DNA of 64,000 bases, taken from contig NZ_FODC01000001.1 of the NCBI RefSeq assembly GCF_900110275.1, positions 969,198 to 1,033,197 of the forward strand. The letters are read 5' to 3'. Below the pieces are notes generated by a model, which worked only from the letters and a program-made list of their open reading frames with translations, searched no databases and was not told where the DNA came from. Below, piece after piece: positions 1 to 10,854 of this stretch (positions are counted from its first letter, which is position 1; each line of letters starts with the position of its first letter). This stretch comes from Duganella sp. CF517. GTDB lineage: Bacteria > Pseudomonadota > Gammaproteobacteria > Burkholderiales > Burkholderiaceae_D. A program made the position numbers and the translations under genes.

Positions 1-1455
1 GGGCCAGGCGGTGACATGCCCCTCGACGTCGATCGGCGCGCCGGAAGGCCTCGGCGTTGGCCAGCGCTCATGATCGGCAAGTGCCAGCATCCGCGCCGCC
101 TCCGCGCGCACCAGTGCCACATCGCCACCCGCGGACCAGTGCTCGAGCCGCTCCAACGCGGCCTTGCCGTAACGACCGCCCTCGAACCGAAGGAAGCGGA
201 AATCGAACTGGCCGACCGCTGTTTTGCCGCTTTCCAGCCGCGCCATCTGGCTGTTGACCGAAATGCGCGCCGGATCGGCGATCGGCGTAAACAACGCCAG
301 CATCACCGCGATCACCAAAAACGCGGCGGTGACGTTGACCGGGGCCAGAGGACGCAACCAGGTGTCGTACTGATACGCCGCCCAAGCGTAGCCGATCGCG
401 TAGCAGCTGGCCACCAGCAGGCAGGCCGCCGCGATGATGCGGTCGGTGGTCCAGCCGTACTGCGCCACCCGCAGCCCGAGCGCGTAAATGCCGATCGCGG
501 TCAGCGGGAAAATCAGGATGCAGGCGGCGCGCGTGCTCAGTCGCACGATCGCCTGGACGCCGGCCGCCGCGTCCCCGTTCTGGAACGCGGCGTTGATCAA
601 CACCACCAGCACCACCACCGCCGCCAGCAGGACGGACGTGGCGTGGCGGGTCTCCCACAGCGCCTGCAACCCCGTGAACGGCAGGCTGCAAAGGAAGCCG
701 GTGACGATGACCGCCGCCACCGGCAAAATCCACGACATCAGCACCAGCAGCAAGGTGCGGATGCCGCGCACGATGGCCGGCCGCACATCGGTGATGTGCA
801 TGGCGCAGGAAAATGCGGTGAAGACGACCGGCACGTTGAACCACGCCTCCGTGAGCAGTTGCTCCAGGAAGTTCAACTTGATCAGTTTGAACAGCGCGCT
901 TCCCATGAACAGCACCATGAACAGCGCGCCCACGAAGAACACCGAAAACAACAGCTGCACGCCGAGCTTCCAGGCGACTTCAAAGTAGGTGCCGTAGCTG
1001 GCCACCCGGCGTCGATCATGGACGCCGGACAGCACCAGGGACTGGGCGATGAAGAAAAACGGAACGCTGCACAGCGCCAGTATCTGCGACGGGGAATAGA
1101 CACGCCGCTCCGTCCAATTGTCGAACATCGGGTAGCCATGGTGGCCGCGCCAGGCGTCGTGCAGCGCCATCGCCAGAATGACCAGCGAGGCCGCCGCCAG
1201 CCAGGCCGCCGCCTTGCGGGCGGGCATATGGCCGACACTCGACACCAGCAGCACCGGCAGGAACAGCGCCAGCATCATCAACGGCACCGCCAGATACGGG
1301 GCCGTGGCCGGCCAGAGGCCCTCCTTGCCCGCGCGGTACAGCCAATACAGCAGCACGCCCTGCAGCAGTCCCGTGACCAGCCTTGCGGCCATCACCCGCC
1401 GGCTGACGCCCGTACCGAGCGCCATCTCGTCCCGCTCCACCGCCGATAGCTCCAT
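1..1455 (-). CDS. DUF4153 domain-containing membrane protein (3' end missing)
   Basis: Multi-pass inner-membrane protein whose C-terminus lies beyond the left edge; 485 residues are visible. Translating the minus strand from the ATG at 1455 gives an open frame to base 1. There are about ten hydrophobic segments, for example residues 22-40, 50-66 and 75-90, and several in the 130-330 range, followed by a soluble tail containing the motif ADPARISVNSQ. This layout (multi-spanning N-terminal half, soluble C-terminal part starting with an ARISVNSQ-like motif) is typical of the DUF4153 family, whose function is unknown. The start is supported by an AGGGGG Shine-Dalgarno about 7 bases upstream. It is transcribed divergently from dapC. 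Family assignment is by recognition of overall architecture, not by a search. Confidence 0.75.
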   Translation of the reverse strand, partial: MELSAVERDEMALGTGVSRRVMAARLVTGLLQGVLLYWLYRAGKEGLWPATAPYLAVPLMMLALFLPVLLVSSVGHMPARKAAAWLAAASLVILAMALHDAWRGHHGYPMFDNWTERRVYSPSQILALCSVPFFFIAQSLVLSGVHDRRRVASYGTYFEVAWKLGVQLLFSVFFVGALFMVLFMGSALFKLIKLNFLEQLLTEAWFNVPVVFTAFSCAMHITDVRPAIVRGIRTLLLVLMSWILPVAAVIVTGFLCSLPFTGLQALWETRHATSVLLAAVVVLVVLINAAFQNGDAAAGVQAIVRLSTRAACILIFPLTAIGIYALGLRVAQYGWTTDRIIAAACLLVASCYAIGYAWAAYQYDTWLRPLAPVNVTAAFLVIAVMLALFTPIADPARISVNSQMARLESGKTAVGQFDFRFLRFEGGRYGKAALERLEHWSAGGDVALVRAEAARMLALADHERWPTPRPSGAPIDVEGHVTAWP

Positions 1456-1564
1456 GATTCGCCCCCTTGTCATTCTGTGTACTGTCAATGCGCCGAGTAT
1501 CGCATGATTGGCAATCACGCCATGTTACCTGTTTAGCATTGATGACAAAGCGTCCAGACCGTGA

Positions 1565-1594
1565 ATGACCCGGGTGCGCCATAGGCGCTATAAT
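1565..1594 (+). promoter_or_regulatory. Probable sigma-70 promoter of the dapC-dapD operon
   Basis: A perfect TATAAT (1589-1594) is preceded by ATGACC (1565-1570, matching TTGACA at four of six positions) with an 18-base spacer. Transcription would begin near 1601. The TATAAT overlaps the first possible ATG of the dapC frame (1593), so that ATG cannot be the translated start of this transcript. Confidence 0.6.
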
Positions 1595-1643
1595 GCCTGA
1601 CCTACGCCGTTCCTTTTTCAACGATCCGCACCCGGTCCGCCAC

Positions 1644-2861
1644 GTGAATCCACATCTCGAAAAGCTGCAACCCTATCCGTTCGAAAAGCTGCGCCAGTTG
1701 TTTGCGCAGGTGAGCGCCAGCCCAAGCCACAAGGCGATCAGCCTTGGCATGGGCGAACCCAAACATCCGACGCCGGCTTTCATCCAGCAGGCGCTGATCG
1801 ACAATATCGACGGCCTGGCCAACTACCCGACCACCATCGGCTCGGATGCGCTGCGTGGCGCCATCGCCGGCTGGCTGGAGCGCCGCTATGGCCTGCCGGC
1901 CCTTAATCCGGCCACCCAGGTGCTGCCGGTGAACGGCTCGCGCGAGGCGCTGTTCGCGCTGGCGCAAACGGTGATCGACCCGGCGGCCAAGTCGCTGGTG
2001 GTGTGCCCCAACCCGTTCTACCAGATCTACGAAGGCGCCGCCTACCTGGCCGGCGCCGAGCCTTACTTCGTCAACTCCGACCCGGCCCGCAATTTCGGCT
2101 GCGACTACGACAGCATCCCCGCCTCGGTCTGGGAACGCGTGTCGCTGCTGTTCCTGTGCTCTCCGGGCAACCCGACCGGCGCCGTGCTGACCTTGACCGA
2201 CTGGGAGAACCTGTTCGCCCTGTCCGAGCGCTACAACTTCATCATCGCCGCCGACGAGTGCTACTCCGAGATCTTCCACGGCGAGCAGGCGCCCCTGGGC
2301 GCGCTGGAAGCGGCCCACACCCTGGGCCTGTCGACGGTCGAGAAGCCATACGCGCGCCTGGTGGTGTTCAGCAGCCTGTCGAAGCGCTCCAACGTGCCGG
2401 GCATGCGCTCGGGCTTTGTGGCCGGCGACGCCGACGTGCTGAAAAAATTCCTGTTGTACCGCACCTATCACGGCGGAGCCATGAGCCCTTCCGTGCAAGC
2501 TGCATCGATCGCGGCCTGGAACGACGAAACCCACGTCGAACAGAACCGCGAAAAATACCGCGCGAAATTCAACGCCATCACGCCGCTGCTGCAAGAGGTG
2601 CTGACGGTGGAACTGCCGGACGCAGGCTTCTACCTGTGGGCGGACGTCAGCCGCACCGGCCTGTCGGACACCGAATTCGCGCAGCGCCTGTACGCCGAAT
2701 ATAATGTCACGGTACTGCCGGGCAGCTATCTGGCGCGCGACGCGCACGGCGCCAATCCGGGCCGCAACCGCATCCGCATGGCGCTCGTCGCCGAGACGGA
2801 GGAAGGTCTGGAAGCCGCCCGGCGCATCGTCCAATTCTGCAAGTCCCTCCTTAACAAATAA
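1644..2861 (+). CDS. dapC: Succinyldiaminopimelate transaminase (DapC)
   Basis: PLP-dependent class I/II aminotransferase, 405 residues, that converts N-succinyl-2-amino-6-ketopimelate to N-succinyl-L,L-diaminopimelate with glutamate as donor in the succinylase branch of lysine/peptidoglycan precursor synthesis. Visible family signatures are the N-terminal [27 protein letters not shown], the [14 protein letters not shown] block, [10 protein letters not shown] and the PLP-lysine region [17 protein letters not shown] chose the GTG at 1644 over the ATG at 1593 because the latter sits inside a TATAAT promoter box and because this family normally begins right at the NP(H/N)L(E/D)KLQPYPF sequence. 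No strong Shine-Dalgarno precedes the GTG. dapD follows 11 bases downstream, so the two are probably cotranscribed. Function is secure; the start is inferred. Confidence 0.92.
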   Translation: MNPHLEKLQPYPFEKLRQLFAQVSASPSHKAISLGMGEPKHPTPAFIQQALIDNIDGLANYPTTIGSDALRGAIAGWLERRYGLPALNPATQVLPVNGSREALFALAQTVIDPAAKSLVVCPNPFYQIYEGAAYLAGAEPYFVNSDPARNFGCDYDSIPASVWERVSLLFLCSPGNPTGAVLTLTDWENLFALSERYNFIIAADECYSEIFHGEQAPLGALEAAHTLGLSTVEKPYARLVVFSSLSKRSNVPGMRSGFVAGDADVLKKFLLYRTYHGGAMSPSVQAASIAAWNDETHVEQNREKYRAKFNAITPLLQEVLTVELPDAGFYLWADVSRTGLSDTEFAQRLYAEYNVTVLPGSYLARDAHGANPGRNRIRMALVAETEEGLEAARRIVQFCKSLLNK

Positions 2862-2872
2862 TTGAGCAAATC

Positions 2873-3700
2873 ATGACCCAACAACTCCAGCAAATCATCG
2901 ACCAGGCATGGGAAGACCGCGCCAACATCAACCCGGCCAACGGCGCCGCTGAACTGCGCGACGCCGTCTCGCACGTGATCGCGGGCCTGGACGCCGGCAC
3001 CATCCGCGTGGCCGAAAAGACCACCGGCGACTGGGTCGTCAACCAGTGGGTCAAGAAAGCCGTGCTGCTGTCGTTCCGCCTGGAGAACAACGTGGTCATG
3101 CCGTCCGACGGCACCATGCAGTTCTACGACAAGGTCCCGACCAAGTTCGCCAACTACACGCCTGAAGATTTCGCCAAGGGCGGCTTCCGCGTGGTGCCGC
3201 CGGCCGTCGCGCGCCGTGGCTCCTTCATCGCCAAGAACGTGGTGCTGATGCCTTCCTACGTCAACATCGGCGCCTACGTCGATGAAGGCGCGATGGTCGA
3301 CACCTGGGCCACCGTCGGTTCGTGCGCGCAGATCGGCAAGAACGTCCACCTGTCCGGCGGCGTCGGCATCGGCGGAGTGCTCGAACCGATGCAAGCCAAT
3401 CCGACCATCATTGAAGACAACTGCTTCATCGGCGCCCGTTCGGAAATCGTCGAAGGCGTGATCGTCGAAGAGAACTCGGTGATCTCGATGGGCGTCTACA
3501 TCGGCCAGTCGACCAAGATCTACGACCGCGCCACCGGCGAAGTGACCTACGGCCGCGTGCCTGCCGGTTCGGTGGTCGTCTCGGGCAACCTGCCATCGGA
3601 AGACGGCAAGTACTCGCTGTATTGCGCCGTCATCGTCAAGCGCGTGGACGCCAAAACCCGCGCCAAGACCGGCATCAACGAACTGCTGCGCGGTATCTAA
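2873..3700 (+). CDS. dapD: 2,3,4,5-tetrahydropyridine-2,6-dicarboxylate N-succinyltransferase
   Basis: Transfers succinyl from succinyl-CoA to tetrahydrodipicolinate, the committed step of the succinylase DAP branch. The 275-residue length matches the proteobacterial DapD family exactly. An N-terminal helical domain (about 1-95) is followed by a left-handed beta-helix of hexapeptide repeats (about 100-240) with the characteristic [21 protein letters not shown] and [23 protein letters not shown] stretches, then [11 protein letters not shown] and [14 protein letters not shown]. It lies directly behind dapC and ahead of a PilU-type ATPase. With dapE at 5651 it supplies two of the three succinyl-branch enzymes in this window, and dapC supplies the other. 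Confidence 0.97.
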   Translation: MTQQLQQIIDQAWEDRANINPANGAAELRDAVSHVIAGLDAGTIRVAEKTTGDWVVNQWVKKAVLLSFRLENNVVMPSDGTMQFYDKVPTKFANYTPEDFAKGGFRVVPPAVARRGSFIAKNVVLMPSYVNIGAYVDEGAMVDTWATVGSCAQIGKNVHLSGGVGIGGVLEPMQANPTIIEDNCFIGARSEIVEGVIVEENSVISMGVYIGQSTKIYDRATGEVTYGRVPAGSVVVSGNLPSEDGKYSLYCAVIVKRVDAKTRAKTGINELLRGI

Positions 3701-3759
3701 GCACCCCGGCGGGTGCCGGCACGCGATACCCGCCCGCCTTTGATTTTGAGGAGCGCATC

Positions 3760-4902
3760 ATGGCCATGGACCGCCTGTTCCAGCTGATGAAGGAAAAGAA
3801 CGCGTCGGACATGTTCTTCGCGGTGAATTCGCCGGTGCACATCAAAATCAACGGCAACCTCATTCCCATCAACCAGCAGAAGCTCGAACCGGGCAACATC
3901 GAGTCCATGCTGGCCGAAATCGCCTCGCCGGCGCAGATGGAAGAACTGGCCGCCACCAATGAGCTCAATATGGGCGTGTCGGTGGCGAACCTGGGCCGCT
4001 TCCGCCTGTCGGCCTTCAAGCAGCGCGGCACCATCTCCGCCGTGTTCCGCTTCGTGCCCGCCTCCATCCCCGTATTGGCCGATCTGGGACTGCCACCGGT
4101 GCTGTCGGACCTGATCATGGAAAAGCGCGGCCTGCTGCTGCTGGTCGGCTCCACCGGCTCGGGCAAGTCGACCACCATCGCCTCGATGCTGGACTACCGC
4201 AACGAGCTGCGCTCGGGGCACATCCTGACCCTGGAAGACCCGATCGAGTACCTGTTCAAGAACAAAAAGTCGATCGTCAACCAGCGCGAAATCGGCAGCG
4301 ACGCCAAGGATTTTGCCACGGCGCTGCGCAATTCGATGCGCCAGGCGCCGGATTGCATCCTGATCGGCGAGATCCGCGACAAGGAGACCATGGCGGCGGC
4401 GCTGGCCTACGCGCAGTCGGGCCACCTGGTGCTGGCCACCCTGCACGCCAACAACAGCTATAACGCGCTAAACCGTATTATCAGTTTCTACCCGATCGAG
4501 AACCGCGCGGCGCTGCTGCAGGATTTGTCGTCGACGGTCAAGGCGATCGTCTCGCAGCGGCTGGTCCGCTCGATCAACGGCGGCACGCGCACGGCGGCGG
4601 TGGAAGTGATGGTCAACACCCGCTACATCTCGGACCTGATCGAAAAAGGCGACATCGGCCAGATCAAGGAAGCGATGGAGAAAAGCCTGTCGCCAGGCTC
4701 GCAGTCGTTCGAGCTGGCCTTGCTCAAGCTGGTGCAGGACGGTTTGATCAGCCAGGAGGAGGCGCTGGCCAACGCCGATTCGGCCACCAACCTGCTGTGG
4801 CTATTGAATAATGGCCCCGACAGCAAGGCCGCCAAGGCCGAGCCGGAAGCCAGGCAGCCTCCCGACGAGGCATCCTTCACCGAGTTCACGCTCAATACCT
4901 GA
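3760..4902 (+). CDS. pilU: PilT/PilU family type IV pilus retraction ATPase (PilU-like)
   Basis: Cytoplasmic hexameric ATPase of the secretion NTPase family, 380 residues. It shows a Walker A motif VGSTGSGKST (about 128-137), the Asp box LTLEDPIEYLF, a Walker B motif DCILIGEIRD, and a His box ATLHANN. The length is close to PilU (about 380) rather than PilT (about 345), and the AIRNLIRE motif of PilT is not seen in the C-terminal tail, so PilU or a PilU-like accessory motor is the better call. The ATG at 3760 has GAGGAG six bases upstream; a longer frame opens upstream but overlaps the end of dapD. The stop codon lies in a convergent hairpin. Placement within dap genes is recurrent in this bacterial group by recall, not by search. 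Confidence 0.88.
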   Translation: MAMDRLFQLMKEKNASDMFFAVNSPVHIKINGNLIPINQQKLEPGNIESMLAEIASPAQMEELAATNELNMGVSVANLGRFRLSAFKQRGTISAVFRFVPASIPVLADLGLPPVLSDLIMEKRGLLLLVGSTGSGKSTTIASMLDYRNELRSGHILTLEDPIEYLFKNKKSIVNQREIGSDAKDFATALRNSMRQAPDCILIGEIRDKETMAAALAYAQSGHLVLATLHANNSYNALNRIISFYPIENRAALLQDLSSTVKAIVSQRLVRSINGGTRTAAVEVMVNTRYISDLIEKGDIGQIKEAMEKSLSPGSQSFELALLKLVQDGLISQEEALANADSATNLLWLLNNGPDSKAAKAEPEARQPPDEASFTEFTLNT

Positions 4903-4920
4903 CCGGGACACTTCGGTCAG
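4899..4920. terminator. Small convergent hairpin shared by two stop codons
   Basis: CTGACCG and CGGTCAG form a 7-bp stem with an 8-base loop. The stem contains the stop codon of the pilU-like gene (4900-4902) and that of the antisense 57-residue gene (4917-4919). There is no T-tract, so it is at best a weak bidirectional terminator. Confidence 0.35.
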
Positions 4921-5090
4921 CGGCGCGGCTGCGGGTCGGCCGGCGCCACGCAATCGTCTGTGGACGGCACCAAACCCCAACCAAGCTGACGGCGGATATC
5001 CCCGGTCGACGGCGGCGAGCAGTGTTGCGTCAAACGCTCGCTCATATACTGACGGATCTGTTCTTTGGTCGGCTTGTTCGGCAATTCCAT
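4917..5090 (-). CDS. Small hypothetical protein (57 aa)
   Basis: A 57-residue frame begins MELPNKPTKEQIRQYM and includes GDIRRQLGWGLVP. It has an AGGAG Shine-Dalgarno eight bases ahead of its ATG (minus strand), in a stretch otherwise unoccupied between the pilU-like gene and the ArsC-like gene. The composition (charged helix, then Pro-rich turn and IRRQLGWGL) resembles short conserved proteins I recall from Oxalobacteraceae, but I know of no function. A possible promoter is TTGGTA (5150-5155) and TAATAT (5126-5131) with an 18-base spacer on the minus strand. It contains two Cys residues and no membrane segment. The gene call rests on the ribosome site, the gap it fills and protein-like composition. 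Confidence 0.6.
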   Translation of the reverse strand: MELPNKPTKEQIRQYMSERLTQHCSPPSTGDIRRQLGWGLVPSTDDCVAPADPQPRR

Positions 5091-5279
5091 CCCACGGCTC
5101 CTGATAGTTGTACGACAACCGATCCATATTAGGCAGCGGATACCCGGACTACCAATGTCAATTCGATAAGTGGCAATATCAAATTGTTATACCAGCGGGC
5201 CGAGTGCGTGGCCCCTGCCCGTACCCTCCGCCTGCGCCCCATGGTATTCTGTCGGCCTTTCGCCCGACACCGCACGCAC

Positions 5280-6784
<1,505 letters not shown>

Positions 6785-6844
6785 TTCACCGGCCGGCTGC
6801 CCGCGCGGCGTGCGCGAACCGATTACCGTTATACCGAGATAACC

Positions 6845-7732
6845 ATGAACACGACTCCTTTCACCACGCCGCGCGACCTGTTGCGCTACGCCGTCACCCG
6901 CTTCAACGCCGCCCAGCTGTTTTTCGGCCACGGCAGCGTCGAAGCCTTCGACGAAGCGGCCTACCTGATCCTGCACACGCTCAAGCTCCCGCTGGACAAG
7001 CTGGAGCCGTTCCTGGACGCGCGCCTGCTGCCGGAGGAAGTCGCGTCGGTGCTGGCGGTGATCGACCGCCGCACCGTCGACCGCGTGCCGGCCGCCTACA
7101 TCACCAACGAGGCGTGGCTGGGCACCTACAGCTTCTACGTCGACGAGCGCACCATCGTGCCGCGCTCCTTCATCGCGGAACTGATCCCGGACTACTTCGC
7201 GCCGTGGGTCAACCAGCCCGATAACATCGCCAACATCCTGGAACTGTGCACGGGCTCCGGTTGCCTGGCCATCATGCTGGCCGACGCCTTCCCCGACGCC
7301 CGCGTCGACGCGGTCGACATTTCGGCCGATGCGCTGGAAGTGGCGAAGAAAAACGTCGCCACCTACAAGCTGGAAGACCGCTTGACGCTGATCCAGTCCG
7401 ACCTGTACGCCAATGTGCCGGACAAGAAGTACGACCTGATTATCACCAATCCGCCGTACGTCAATTCGGGTTCGATGTCCAAGCTGCCGAAGGAATACCT
7501 GGCCGAGCCGCAAATCGCCCTCGACGGCGGTAGCGACGGCATGGACCTGGTGCGCAAGATCGTCGCCGGCGCCGCCGAGCGCCTGACCGACGACGGCATC
7601 CTGATCGTCGAAATCGGCAACGAACGCGAATTCGCCGAAGCCGCCTTCGGCGCGCTGGGCCTGACCTGGCTCACCACCAGCGCCGGCGACGACATGGTCT
7701 TCCTGCTGACCGCCGACCAGCTGAAGCTGTAA
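6845..7732 (+). CDS. prmB: Ribosomal protein L3 glutamine N5-methyltransferase (PrmB)
   Basis: SAM-dependent methyltransferase, 295 residues, that methylates a glutamine of ribosomal protein L3. An N-terminal helical domain (about 1-110) precedes a Rossmann methyltransferase domain with the SAM-binding LELCTGSGCLAIMLA (about 135-149), and the glutamine-recognition motif NPPYV. The NPPY motif places it in the HemK/PrmB group. PrmB is preferred over PrmC because of the VNSGSMSKLPKEYLAEPQIALDGG segment and an N-terminal domain resembling PrmB. It sits 60 bases after dapE and 25 before an ABC-F gene that also acts on ribosomes. Confidence 0.92.
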   Translation: MNTTPFTTPRDLLRYAVTRFNAAQLFFGHGSVEAFDEAAYLILHTLKLPLDKLEPFLDARLLPEEVASVLAVIDRRTVDRVPAAYITNEAWLGTYSFYVDERTIVPRSFIAELIPDYFAPWVNQPDNIANILELCTGSGCLAIMLADAFPDARVDAVDISADALEVAKKNVATYKLEDRLTLIQSDLYANVPDKKYDLIITNPPYVNSGSMSKLPKEYLAEPQIALDGGSDGMDLVRKIVAGAAERLTDDGILIVEIGNEREFAEAAFGALGLTWLTTSAGDDMVFLLTADQLKL

Positions 7733-7757
7733 CACCCTCTTTAAAGTACAAGAACCA

Positions 7758-9758
7758 ATGATCCGCTTTATACAAGTAAGTCTGATGCGCGGCACCAAGC
7801 CGCTGTTGGAACAAGTCGATGTCACGCTGAACCCGGGCGACAAGATCGGCCTGATCGGCGCCAACGGCGCCGGCAAATCGAGCCTGTTCGCGATGATGCG
7901 CGGCGAGCTGCACCCGGACCAGGGCGAAATCGACTTCCCGGCCAAATGGCGCGTCGCTTACGTGGCGCAGGAAACGCCGCCGCTGGACCGCGCGGCCCTC
8001 GACTACGCGATCGACGGCGACGTCACCCTGCGCAAGCTGGAAGCGGAACTGGCGCGCCTGGAATCGGAACCCGAATCGTCGGAAAACGGCATCGCCATCG
8101 GCGAAATCTACAGCGCGCTGGCCGACGCCGACGCCTACACCGTGCAGTCGCGCGGCGAACAGCTGCTGCTCGGCCTGGGCTTCACGCTCGACCAGATGCA
8201 GCAGCCGGTGGCCAGCTTCTCCGGCGGCTGGCGCATGCGCCTGAATCTGGCGCAGGCGCTGATGTGCCCTTCCGACCTGCTGCTGCTCGATGAACCGACC
8301 AACCACTTGGACCTGGACGCGATCATCTGGCTGGAAGACTGGCTCAAACGCTATGCCGGCACCCTGCTGATCATCTCCCATGATCGCGACTTCCTCGACG
8401 AAGTGGTCAACGTGGTGGTGCACATCGACGAGCGCAAGCTCAAACGCTACTCGGGCAACTACTCGTCGTTCGAGCGTCAGCGCGCGGCGCAGATGATCCT
8501 GGCGGCCGGCGCGCTGGAAAAGCAGCAGCGCAAGCGCGCCCACCTGGAATCGTTCGTTAACCGCTTCAAGGCGCAGGCCTCCAAGGCCCGCCAGGCGCAA
8601 AGCCGCATGAAGGCGCTGGCCAAGATGGAAGAACTGGCGCCGCTGCGCGCCGCCGCCGAATTCTCGTTCGAGTTCCGCGAGCCGCTGAGCGCTCCGAATC
8701 CGCTGCTGGTGATGGAAGACGTCAACGCCGGCTACGCGATCGAAAACGAAGCGACCGGCGAGATCACCCACAAGACCATCGTCAACAACATCAAGTTCTC
8801 GCTGCAGATCGGCCAGCGTATCGGCCTGCTGGGCGTGAACGGCGCCGGTAAATCGACCCTGATCAAGACCATCGCCGGCGAACTGGCGCCGCTGACCGGC
8901 GACGCCACCATCGGCAAGGGCCTGAACATCGGCTACTTCGCCCAGCACCAGGTGGAGATGCTGCGCCACGACGAATCGCCGCTGTGGCACCTGGCCAAGA
9001 TCGCCCCGACCGTGCGCGAACAGGAGCTGCGCAACTTCCTGGGCGGCTTCAACTTCCCCGGCACCATGGTCACCAGCTCGATCGCGCCGTTCTCCGGCGG
9101 CGAGAAGGCCCGCCTGGCGCTGGCGTTGATCGTTTGGCAGCGCCCCAACCTGCTGCTGCTCGATGAACCGACCAACCACCTGGACCTGGAAACGCGCGAG
9201 GCGCTGACCGAGGCGCTGGCGCAGTTCGAAGGCACGCTGGTCGTGGTCTCCCACGATCGCCACCTGCTGCGCGCCACCACCGACGAATTCATCATCGTCG
9301 CCGACGGCAAGCTGCAACCGTTCGACGGCGATCTGGACGACTACAAGGATTGGCTGTTCAAGACCAAGCTGGGGAAAGGCACCGACGTGCTGCCCGCCGC
9401 CGGCAAGGCCAACAAGACCGACTTCCCGGTGGTGTCGCCGGTCGCCGCGCCGGCGGCAGCCGCGCCGGCCGCCGCCAGCAAGGACCAGAAGCGCCAGCAG
9501 GCCGAGGACCGCCAGCGCCTGGCCACGCTGCGCAAGCCGCTGGAGCAAAAGATCAAGCGCCTGGACGATCAAATCGCCAAGCGCAGCGCGCAAAAAGCCG
9601 AGGTGGATGCCAAGTTGGGCGAGTCTTCGATCTACGAAGCGGCCAACAAGGCCAAGCTGAAACAGCTGCTGGCCGATCAAAGCTTCTTCACCAAGGACCT
9701 GGGCCAGTTGGAAGCGGAATGGCTGGAATTGCAGGAGCAGCTCGAAGCGCTGGCCTGA
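7758..9758 (+). CDS. ABC-F family ATPase (YheS-like ribosome-associated factor)
   Basis: Soluble protein of 666 residues with two ABC ATPase domains and no membrane segment. Domain 1 has Walker A GANGAGKSS (about 34-42), signature SFSGGWRMRLNLAQAL and Walker B LLLLDEPTNHLDL; domain 2 has GVNGAGKST and SGGEKARLALALI with a second DEPTNHLDLE. The interdomain linker is rich in Lys/Arg and carries the KQQRKRAHLESFVNRFKAQASKARQAQSR stretch typical of the P-site tRNA interaction motif. The C-terminus has an Ala/Pro-rich hinge (about 550-580) and a coiled coil (about 585-665). ABC-F proteins act on the ribosome in translation; YheS is the closest E. coli relative. It is unlikely to be a resistance determinant. 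It probably forms a transcription unit with prmB. Confidence 0.92.
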   Translation: MIRFIQVSLMRGTKPLLEQVDVTLNPGDKIGLIGANGAGKSSLFAMMRGELHPDQGEIDFPAKWRVAYVAQETPPLDRAALDYAIDGDVTLRKLEAELARLESEPESSENGIAIGEIYSALADADAYTVQSRGEQLLLGLGFTLDQMQQPVASFSGGWRMRLNLAQALMCPSDLLLLDEPTNHLDLDAIIWLEDWLKRYAGTLLIISHDRDFLDEVVNVVVHIDERKLKRYSGNYSSFERQRAAQMILAAGALEKQQRKRAHLESFVNRFKAQASKARQAQSRMKALAKMEELAPLRAAAEFSFEFREPLSAPNPLLVMEDVNAGYAIENEATGEITHKTIVNNIKFSLQIGQRIGLLGVNGAGKSTLIKTIAGELAPLTGDATIGKGLNIGYFAQHQVEMLRHDESPLWHLAKIAPTVREQELRNFLGGFNFPGTMVTSSIAPFSGGEKARLALALIVWQRPNLLLLDEPTNHLDLETREALTEALAQFEGTLVVVSHDRHLLRATTDEFIIVADGKLQPFDGDLDDYKDWLFKTKLGKGTDVLPAAGKANKTDFPVVSPVAAPAAAAPAAASKDQKRQQAEDRQRLATLRKPLEQKIKRLDDQIAKRSAQKAEVDAKLGESSIYEAANKAKLKQLLADQSFFTKDLGQLEAEWLELQEQLEALA

Positions 9759-9780
9759 CCGGGCCAGCCCGCGCGGGCGC

Positions 9781-10311
9781 TCAGGCGGCCTGGCGGGCGC
9801 CGACCGGCACTTTGCGGATCGACATCAGCCTGTCGATGTCGACCACGATCAGGCGGCGCCCGTCGACCTCTCCGAGGCCGAGCAGGTAATCCACCGGCGG
9901 CGCCGTGCCGCCGCCGGGGCTGGTGCCGGTGCCGGGTATGGGCAGCAGCTCGTCGAGCGTCAGCGAGACGATATCGGTCACGCCATCGACCACCATCCCC
10001 ATCACGCAGGTCGACAGCTTGAGGATGATCACGTCCGTCAGCGGATCGTGCGCCGGCGGACGCGGGCCGAAGGCGATGCGCATGTCGACGATCGGCATGA
10101 TCACGCCGCGCGACACCGCCACCCCGCTGATAATCTCGCCGTCCGAGGCGAAGCGTTCCAGCTCCTTCAGCGGACGCAGTTCCTGCACCTTGCTGAAGTC
10201 CAGCGCGTAATCGAGACCGCCTAGCCGGAACACGAGATACTGCTGCGCCCCCGGCTCGGTGGGACGCACGGCGGCGTTGGCATTCATGGCTTGCATCTTC
10301 GAGAGAATCAT
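9781..10311 (-). CDS. CheW-like chemotaxis coupling protein
   Basis: Single CheW domain protein, 176 residues from the preferred ATG. The SH3-like fold is recognisable from QYLVFRLGGLDYALDFSKVQEL, the GVAVSRGVIMPIVDMRIAFG loop and GMVVDGVTDIVSLTLDELLPIP, ending in DYLLGLGEVDGRRLIVVDIDRLM. CheW couples methyl-accepting receptors to the CheA kinase. No receptor, CheA or CheY is adjacent, so it is an isolated copy. The start at 10311 is chosen because AAAGGA lies five to six bases ahead; the frame continues further upstream without a better ribosome site. A Gly/Pro/Thr-rich insertion (PIPGTGTSPGGGTAPPVDY) lies in the loop before the last strands, which is longer than usual for CheW. Confidence 0.9.
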   Translation of the reverse strand: MILSKMQAMNANAAVRPTEPGAQQYLVFRLGGLDYALDFSKVQELRPLKELERFASDGEIISGVAVSRGVIMPIVDMRIAFGPRPPAHDPLTDVIILKLSTCVMGMVVDGVTDIVSLTLDELLPIPGTGTSPGGGTAPPVDYLLGLGEVDGRRLIVVDIDRLMSIRKVPVGARQAA

Positions 10312-10455
10312 GATCATCCTTTCGTCTATTGACGTGCGGTAACAGGCATGAATCATCCTAACCGCACGCTTCCGGTGCGGGATTGATTGGCATCAACGTT
10401 AGCCCGGCGGCCGGCAGCCGTTTGCTACAATGCGACAAAGAGCGCGACCAACCCG

Positions 10456-10854
10456 ATGACGAACTTAATAGATATGAACGACGTGGAGCTCAGTGCGATC
10501 CGCGCGCAGGGACCCGGGGGACAGAACGTCAACAAGGTCTCCAGCGCGGTGCATCTGCGTTTTAATATCGTAGCCTCCTCGCTGCCCGGGCATATCAAGG
10601 AACGCCTGCTGGCCATGCGCGACAGCCGCATCACCAAGGACGGCGTGGTGGTATTGAAGGCGCAGCAGTCGCGCAGCCAGGAAGCCAACAAGGAGGACGC
10701 CCTGCGGCGCCTGCAGGAACTGGTCGACAGCATCGCGGTGCTGCCCGCCGTGCGGCGCGCCACCAAGCCGACGCGCGGCTCGCAGCGCCGCAGGCTCGAT
10801 GGAAAAGCCAAGGACGGCGAACGCAAACAGATGCGCGGCAAAGTCACCCTGTAG
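10456..10854 (+). CDS. arfB: Alternative ribosome-rescue factor / peptidyl-tRNA hydrolase ArfB
   Basis: Class-I release-factor-like protein without the codon-recognition domain, 132 residues. The catalytic GGQ is visible in RAQGPGGQNVNKVSSAVHLRF, and the C-terminal tail is Lys/Arg-rich (KPTRGSQRRRLDGKAKDGER), as needed to enter the empty mRNA channel of stalled ribosomes. The length matches the YaeJ/ArfB family (about 130-140). The start at 10456 is preferred; an ATG at 10474 is also possible and neither has a strong Shine-Dalgarno. The gene overlaps the end of the convergent TauE/SafE gene by 11 bases. Confidence 0.93.
   Translation: MTNLIDMNDVELSAIRAQGPGGQNVNKVSSAVHLRFNIVASSLPGHIKERLLAMRDSRITKDGVVVLKAQQSRSQEANKEDALRRLQELVDSIAVLPAVRRATKPTRGSQRRRLDGKAKDGERKQMRGKVTL

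Noticed and set aside
1593-1643. Using the ATG at 1593 as the start of dapC.
   Set aside because: The ATG is inside TATAAT and the extra N-terminal residues do not fit the family.
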